Source of the DNA: a virus
Length of the DNA stretch: 34,775 nucleotides
Virus record (IMG/VR): IMGVR_UViG_3300023278_002686
Coordinates: 120,280-155,054 of that record
Strand: one strand, 5' to 3'
The translations under genes were made by a program, and so were the position numbers. The notes below the pieces were generated by a model. That model was not told where the DNA came from. It did no database searches and saw only the letters and a program-made list of their open reading frames with translations. Below, piece by piece: positions 32,039 through 34,775 of this stretch; positions within the stretch are counted from its first letter, which is position 1, and each line of letters opens with the position of its first letter.

Positions 32039-32553
32039 TTTACAAAGTCCTCCAATTCATAAATAGTATTAAATTTATCTTTCATCTCTTGTTCAATATC
32101 TTTCTTATTAATATTAAATTTCTTAATAATATATTGATTAAGAGTATTAGGGGATATTTCGGTTAATTGACATATAGGACATTGTAAAGAAGAAATTTCA
32201 TATTCTATATAATCTTCAATATAGTCTTTTATTTGATCCTCATCCCATTTTTCAAATTCTTTTAATTTAGAAGTATTTTGTTCAAACCATCTTATATAAT
32301 CAGCATCATTTGGATATTTTATTAGAGATTCTTGAGACTTATTTACAGTAGACTTTAACTCTTCTCTTACTTGTTCTTTAATATCTACTTTAACATCTAA
32401 AACATGCCCATCACATATAACATGTCCATTAGAACATTCAACCATTCCTAAATCTGTCGGGCACGCATCCATGCCAGAATCATGATGTCCACATACTTCA
32501 CAAACATAACTTGAAGAACTTGAATTACTTACAAACGTTTTTCTTCTTTTCAT
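32035..32553 (-). CDS. SNSSSSSF-tagged protein 9 with zinc-finger-like motifs
   Basis: 172 residues, the longest of the nine and first in its operon. Begins MKRRKTFVSNSSSSSY. Right after the tag, CEVCGHHDSG...C...CSNGHVICDGH contains C-x2-C and further Cys/His residues. A second C-x2-C (LQCPICQ) occurs near residue 130. Together they suggest zinc ribbons. The middle is helical and charged. The promoter at 32576 lies 16 bases upstream, with AGGAG as ribosome binding site. Confidence 0.8.
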   Translation of the reverse strand: MKRRKTFVSNSSSSSYVCEVCGHHDSGMDACPTDLGMVECSNGHVICDGHVLDVKVDIKEQVREELKSTVNKSQESLIKYPNDADYIRWFEQNTSKLKEFEKWDEDQIKDYIEDYIEYEISSLQCPICQLTEISPNTLNQYIIKKFNINKKDIEQEMKDKFNTIYELEDFVK

Positions 32554-32575
32554 CTTTTGACTCCTAATATTTTAT

Positions 32576-32604
32576 ATAATATAATTAAAACTAAAATTTA
32601 TCAA
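32576..32604 (-). promoter_or_regulatory. Sigma70-like promoter TTGATA-N17-TATTAT for the tagged-gene operon
   Basis: The minus strand has TTGATA (32599-32604), 17 bases and TATTAT (32576-32581), upstream of tagged protein 9. The spacer shares the word TTTTAGTTTT with the promoter at 34300-34328. The -35 hexamer lies in one arm of the hairpin at 32593-32624, so terminator and promoter overlap. Confidence 0.68.
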
Positions 32605-32624
32605 ACTATTTTGATAAATATTTT
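32593..32624 (-). terminator. Likely intrinsic terminator after the radical SAM gene
   Basis: Ten-base stem ATTTATCAAA / TTTGATAAAT with a four-base loop (32596-32619), followed on the minus strand by only four T. Stem strength is moderate and AT-rich, so it is a weak terminator at best. It lies ~45 bases past the radical SAM stop. Confidence 0.45.
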
Positions 32625-32667
32625 AAATCAAAATCAGGATTAATTACTTTAAAACTTAAAGAATCTC

Positions 32668-33765
32668 CTATATCTCAAAGTAAGGACATTCTCTACAATT
32701 ATGAGAATTGTTCTTTTTAGTATTTAATAAAGCTTTTCTAAATTGAATAGTCTTTTCATGATGCCAAACATCTTTTAAAAAATCAGTATCTTTAGTCATA
32801 GGAATTCCTTTAGTCCAATTATGATCTATAACTTTATATGCTAATTTAATAGAAGAATTATCTATTACTTTATGGGTATGTCCTTCACTAAATGAACAAG
32901 GATAGAAAATTCCATCAGTATCAAAATAAGAACTAAATAAAGTAGATTCACAATCTTCTACATAAATTCTTTTTGCATCATAGTCAAGATCGTCTTTAAT
33001 TGATTCAAGATACTTTAATGTGCCACAACTATCAAATCCAATTCCTATATTTTTTTCTGTAGCATAGTTAATTATGTTATTCATTTGATGTTGAGTTATA
33101 ATTTGATGATCAATACCTCTACCTTTTTTCTTAAGAGCAAGAAATACAATAGCTGTCATATTTTTTAACCGAGGATCTGATTTTATATCATCTAATATAT
33201 TAAATACATCAAAATAAGTTTCTTGGGAAATTACATAATGCATATTTACAACTTTTAATCCGGCTTTAGATAATCGATCAATACTATTGAAACATTTATC
33301 TTTATCACCGTGATAACTTACCGCGCAAGCTCCCGCTAATAAAGTTATTTTTTGAGCAGTTTCTTCAGATATATTAGCTACAGTTAAATTAGGAATAACT
33401 CCTTTAGATCTACAATATTCCATCATTCGAAAAGTGTCTGGGTTTGCTTCACATTTAGCATCTACTCCTAAAGCTACTTGATTTAAAATAGGAAGTAATT
33501 TATCTATTATATTAGTAAATGTTTCATAAGACATATTTTTTCCATTAGGATTATTTGCTTTGTAACAATATTCACAATTATTATCACATGATGTAGTAAT
33601 CTCTATATCAGCAATTTCAGGAGATGGTGCCATTATAGGATCATCTTCTGTTTTTGTAGTTTTACCCCATCGATAAAACTCTCCAGTTTCTTTATCGAAA
33701 GTATAATTATACTTTTCAGATATAACTGCTTTTTTCTTATCACTCTCTTTTATTATAAATTTCAT
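32668..33765 (-). CDS. Radical SAM enzyme with SPASM-like C-terminus
   Basis: 365 residues, ATG at 33765 after GAGGAG. The Fe4S4/SAM-binding motif C-DNN-C-EY-C (Cys60, 64, 67) is canonical C-X3-C-X2-C. Later Cys residues (DSCGT, EDCEST, FYPCSF and the terminal NCRECPYFEI) follow the pattern of SPASM-type auxiliary clusters, where GIFYPC-like loops bind iron. Enzymes of this group modify peptides, including Ser or Cys residues, or RNA. It is encoded just before five tagged genes. The substrate is not known. The first ~45 residues, before the core, are unrecognised. Confidence 0.82.
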   Translation of the reverse strand: MKFIIKESDKKKAVISEKYNYTFDKETGEFYRWGKTTKTEDDPIMAPSPEIADIEITTSCDNNCEYCYKANNPNGKNMSYETFTNIIDKLLPILNQVALGVDAKCEANPDTFRMMEYCRSKGVIPNLTVANISEETAQKITLLAGACAVSYHGDKDKCFNSIDRLSKAGLKVVNMHYVISQETYFDVFNILDDIKSDPRLKNMTAIVFLALKKKGRGIDHQIITQHQMNNIINYATEKNIGIGFDSCGTLKYLESIKDDLDYDAKRIYVEDCESTLFSSYFDTDGIFYPCSFSEGHTHKVIDNSSIKLAYKVIDHNWTKGIPMTKDTDFLKDVWHHEKTIQFRKALLNTKKNNSHNCRECPYFEI

Positions 33766-33776
33766 ATTAAACTCCT

Positions 33777-33971
33777 CTATAAAATTTTAATCTTATAGTA
33801 ATCTATCCATTCTCCAAAATTCATTTCTTTGCTATTAAGCTCTCTAATTTTAATTCTAGATAAAACAACATCATATCTATAAGGACTTTGATACATTTTT
33901 TCAGCTATTTCATTTGATAAATATGTTATTTGATTTTTAGGATATTCTTTTAATTTAAATAAACATTTCAT
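33777..33971 (-). CDS. Unknown small protein (64 aa)
   Basis: 64 residues, starting MKCLFKLKEYPKN; ATG at 33971 with only a weak AAAGAAA upstream. The sequence is basic and helical/beta mixed, without recognised motif. It lies 11 bases upstream of the radical SAM gene and 2 bases after the 54-residue gene. In radical SAM peptide-modifying systems a tiny neighbour can be a carrier or precursor; there is no direct evidence for that here. Confidence 0.58.
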   Translation of the reverse strand: MKCLFKLKEYPKNQITYLSNEIAEKMYQSPYRYDVVLSRIKIRELNSKEMNFGEWIDYYKIKIL

Positions 33972-33973
33972 AT

Positions 33974-34138
33974 TTATTTCTTTGTTATTGATATCTTTAT
34001 TACAATATCAGATTCATTTGAATCAGAACTATTTATTTGACAAAACTCATTACTATCTGCAACTCCACAATAACTATAATTGTCCCCTAATTTTCTTATT
34101 GCATAATCCTTTATTTCTTCAAGAATAGTATTTTTCAT
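33974..34138 (-). CDS. Unknown small protein (54 aa)
   Basis: 54 residues from the ATG at 34138, which sits about nine bases after AAAGGAG. An in-frame ATG at 34252 would lengthen it through the structured RNA but has no ribosome binding site, so I reject it. Residues 23-42 (YCGVADSNEFCQINSSDSNE) are rich in Ser, Asn, Asp and contain two Cys. Function unknown. Confidence 0.6.
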   Translation of the reverse strand: MKNTILEEIKDYAIRKLGDNYSYCGVADSNEFCQINSSDSNESDIVIKISITKK

Positions 34139-34154
34139 ATTTTTAAACTCCTTT

Positions 34155-34293
34155 AAAAAAATTAGAGATATGCTATCACATATGAAGCCTTCAGCACTAT
34201 GGAGCAGCTTCTTCTTGATTTTCCTTTTGGGAGCAACAACTTCCCTCACCATAGTTTAAGAGTGATAATCATATCTCTTCACATAGTCCTCTT
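34155..34293 (-). ncRNA. Structured RNA or leader element of unknown class
   Basis: A strong promoter should start transcription near 34293. The RNA can close a long helix GAGATATGATTATCAC (34262-34277) with GTGATAGCATATCTC (34165-34179), one base bulged. Inside it, ACTATGG pairs with CCATAGT (34249-34255 with 34196-34202), and GGGA...TCCC forms a hairpin (34229-34245). An alternative pairing GAAGC/GCTTC competes with the inner stem. Seven T follow at 34155-34161, then AAAGGAG and the ATG of the 54-residue gene. It could be a small RNA ending at the T-run or a regulatory leader. It matches no riboswitch or ribozyme class I can recall. Confidence 0.5.
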
Positions 34294-34299
34294 ACTAAT

Positions 34300-34328
34300 A
34301 TAATATATCAAAACTAAAAGAAAGTCAA
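34300..34328 (-). promoter_or_regulatory. Sigma70-like promoter TTGACT-N17-TATTAT
   Basis: The minus strand has TTGACT (34323-34328), 17 bases and TATTAT (34300-34305). The -10, spacing and the TTTTAGTTTT spacer word match the promoter before tagged protein 9. It lies between the tRNA-Cys gene and the structured RNA. Confidence 0.72.
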
Positions 34329-34343
34329 AATAAATTTAAAAAA

Positions 34344-34415
34344 AGATAGGAGAGGGAATTGAACCCCCATACGACGAGTTGCAATCGCCTGCTTAAGCCA
34401 TTCAGCCATCCTACC
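34344..34415 (-). tRNA. tRNA-Cys (GCA)
   Basis: Acceptor GGTAGGA pairs with TCCTATC (one G-U). The anticodon stem GGCGA/TCGTC encloses the loop TTGCAAC with anticodon GCA, and GGG-TTCAATT-CCC gives the T-arm. The discriminator base is U, typical of tRNA-Cys. No CCA is encoded. Confidence 0.9.
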
Positions 34416-34421
34416 AAAAAA

Positions 34422-34492
34422 CTTCCGATAAAGGATTTGAACCTCTACTAGTAGAATCAAAATCTACCGTGCTACCATTACACTAATCGGAA
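34422..34492 (-). tRNA. tRNA-Gln (TTG)
   Basis: Acceptor TTCCGAT pairs with ATCGGAA. Anticodon stem GTAGA/TCTAC encloses TTTTGAT with anticodon TTG. The T-arm AGAGG-TTCAAAT-CCTTT has one G-U. Discriminator G fits Gln. The 5' TT start means the first pair is U-A, as in many tRNA-Gln. No CCA is encoded. Confidence 0.9.
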
Positions 34493-34497
34493 ATAAT

Positions 34498-34570
34498 TGA
34501 ACCTAGATGGAATCGAACCATCAACCGTCACATTAAAAGTGTGATGCTCTGCCAATTGAGCTATAGGTCC
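34498..34570 (-). tRNA. tRNA-Lys (TTT)
   Basis: Acceptor GGACCTA pairs with TAGGTTC (one G-U). Anticodon stem TCACA/TGTGA encloses CTTTTAA with anticodon TTT, which fits the abundance of AAA codons in this phage. T-arm GATGG-TTCGATT-CCATC. Discriminator A. No CCA encoded. Confidence 0.92.
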
Positions 34571-34573
34571 ATA

Positions 34574-34647
34574 AGATACCAGCAGGACTCGAACCTGCAA
34601 CTATGAGATTAGAAGTCTCATGCTCTATCCAGTTGAACTATGGTATC
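34574..34647 (-). tRNA. tRNA-Arg (TCT)
   Basis: Acceptor GATACCA pairs perfectly with TGGTATC. Anticodon stem TGAGA/TCTCA encloses CTTCTAA with anticodon TCT, which reads the AGA codons that dominate Arg use here. T-arm GCAGG-TTCGAGT-CCTGC. Discriminator U is unusual for Arg. No CCA encoded. Confidence 0.92.
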
Positions 34648-34740
34648 CTTTATTTTTAAACTTAATTCACACGAAATTATTTTAAGTTTAGTATTATCTA
34701 TATTTCTTACTTTCCAAAATATATAAACAATATTTTTCAT
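34618..34740 (-). CDS. Possible tiny ORF upstream of the tRNAs
   Basis: A 40-codon frame starts with ATG at 34740 after AAGGAC (MKNIVYIFWKVRN...) and its last codons run into the tRNA-Arg gene. The good ribosome binding site argues for it; the overlap with the tRNA and the short length argue against. Otherwise 34648-34775 holds no recognisable feature. Confidence 0.3.
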   Translation of the reverse strand: MKNIVYIFWKVRNIDNTKLKIISCELSLKIKDTIVQLDRA

Positions 34741-34775
34741 ACTAGTCCTTTTTTTTTACATGTACAAGCCAAACT

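Noticed and set aside
25642-32553. Ser-rich N-terminus as a secretion signal peptide or T4-type capsid-targeting sequence
   Set aside because: There is no hydrophobic core for a signal peptide, and no Glu-ending prohead protease site of the T4 internal-protein type. Sorting remains possible but not by these known signals.
25642-32553. Tag-coding DNA as a recombination hotspot or repeated DNA element
   Set aside because: Codons for the invariant serines differ greatly between copies, so the DNA is not a conserved repeat; only the protein is.
33974-34252. Longer 92-residue reading of the small gene, starting at 34252
   Set aside because: The upstream ATG has no ribosome binding site and the extra codons coincide with base-paired RNA. 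The ATG at 34138 has AAAGGAG.
34344-34647. Suppressor or unusual tRNAs
   Set aside because: All four anticodons are ordinary (GCA, TTG, TTT, TCT) and arms are complete.

Overview
This window is a late-gene and accessory segment of a large, strongly AT-rich tailed phage. Every convincing gene lies on the minus strand, so transcription runs from the high coordinates (right) to the low coordinates (left). Contractile-tail (myovirus) character is supported by a gp6/baseplate-J-like wedge protein and a gp25-like wedge protein. A gp20-like portal, a prohead protease fused to a scaffold, and an HK97-fold-type major capsid protein place the head module. Ribosome binding sites are mostly good GGAG-type sites and the standard genetic code fits. 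Oxygen-sensitive class III ribonucleotide reductase genes (nrdD/nrdG) suggest a host that lives, at least part of the time, without oxygen. The host cannot be named from the sequence.

Layout in the direction of transcription: (1) 34.74-34.34 kb, four tRNA genes (Arg-TCT, Lys-TTT, Gln-TTG, Cys-GCA). (2) 34.33-32.6 kb, a sigma70-like promoter, a strongly structured RNA or leader, two tiny genes and a radical SAM/SPASM-like enzyme. (3) 32.6-25.64 kb, an accessory region built around nine paralogous small proteins. They share an almost invariant 16-residue N-terminus (consensus MK-x-R-x-TFVSNSSSSSF) but have quite different bodies. Interspersed with them are a membrane peptide, an AAA-type ATPase, a DUF6717-like protein, a NADAR-family protein and a GroES-like co-chaperonin. 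(4) 25.63-24.3 kb, a dNMP kinase-like gene, a DUF3820-like gene and a DUF4406-like gene. (5) 24.25-18.7 kb, the head module: portal, protease-scaffold, small virion-like protein, major capsid protein. (6) 18.56-16.19 kb, nrdG-nrdD. (7) 16.1-1 kb, a possible holin or small membrane protein, a run of small beta-rich structural proteins, a LamG-like protein, a large beta-helix-like spike, a 2H phosphoesterase plus GIY-YIG pair, the baseplate wedge genes, an amidoligase/WG-repeat fusion, a fibre connector, and a tail fibre with a self-cleaving S74 chaperone domain.

Two promoter classes are visible. Consensus-like TTGAnn-N16/17-TATTAT promoters precede the tRNA-proximal RNA and the tagged-gene clusters, and are likely early or host sigma70 promoters. 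An ACTATATAnATA motif, sometimes containing the T4-late-type TATAAATA, recurs just upstream of virion and other late-looking genes, often directly after intrinsic terminators. The best candidate for an undescribed system is the nine-member SNSSSSSF-tagged family. Its serine run is kept at protein level despite scrambled synonymous codons, and a radical SAM enzyme is encoded immediately upstream of the largest cluster.
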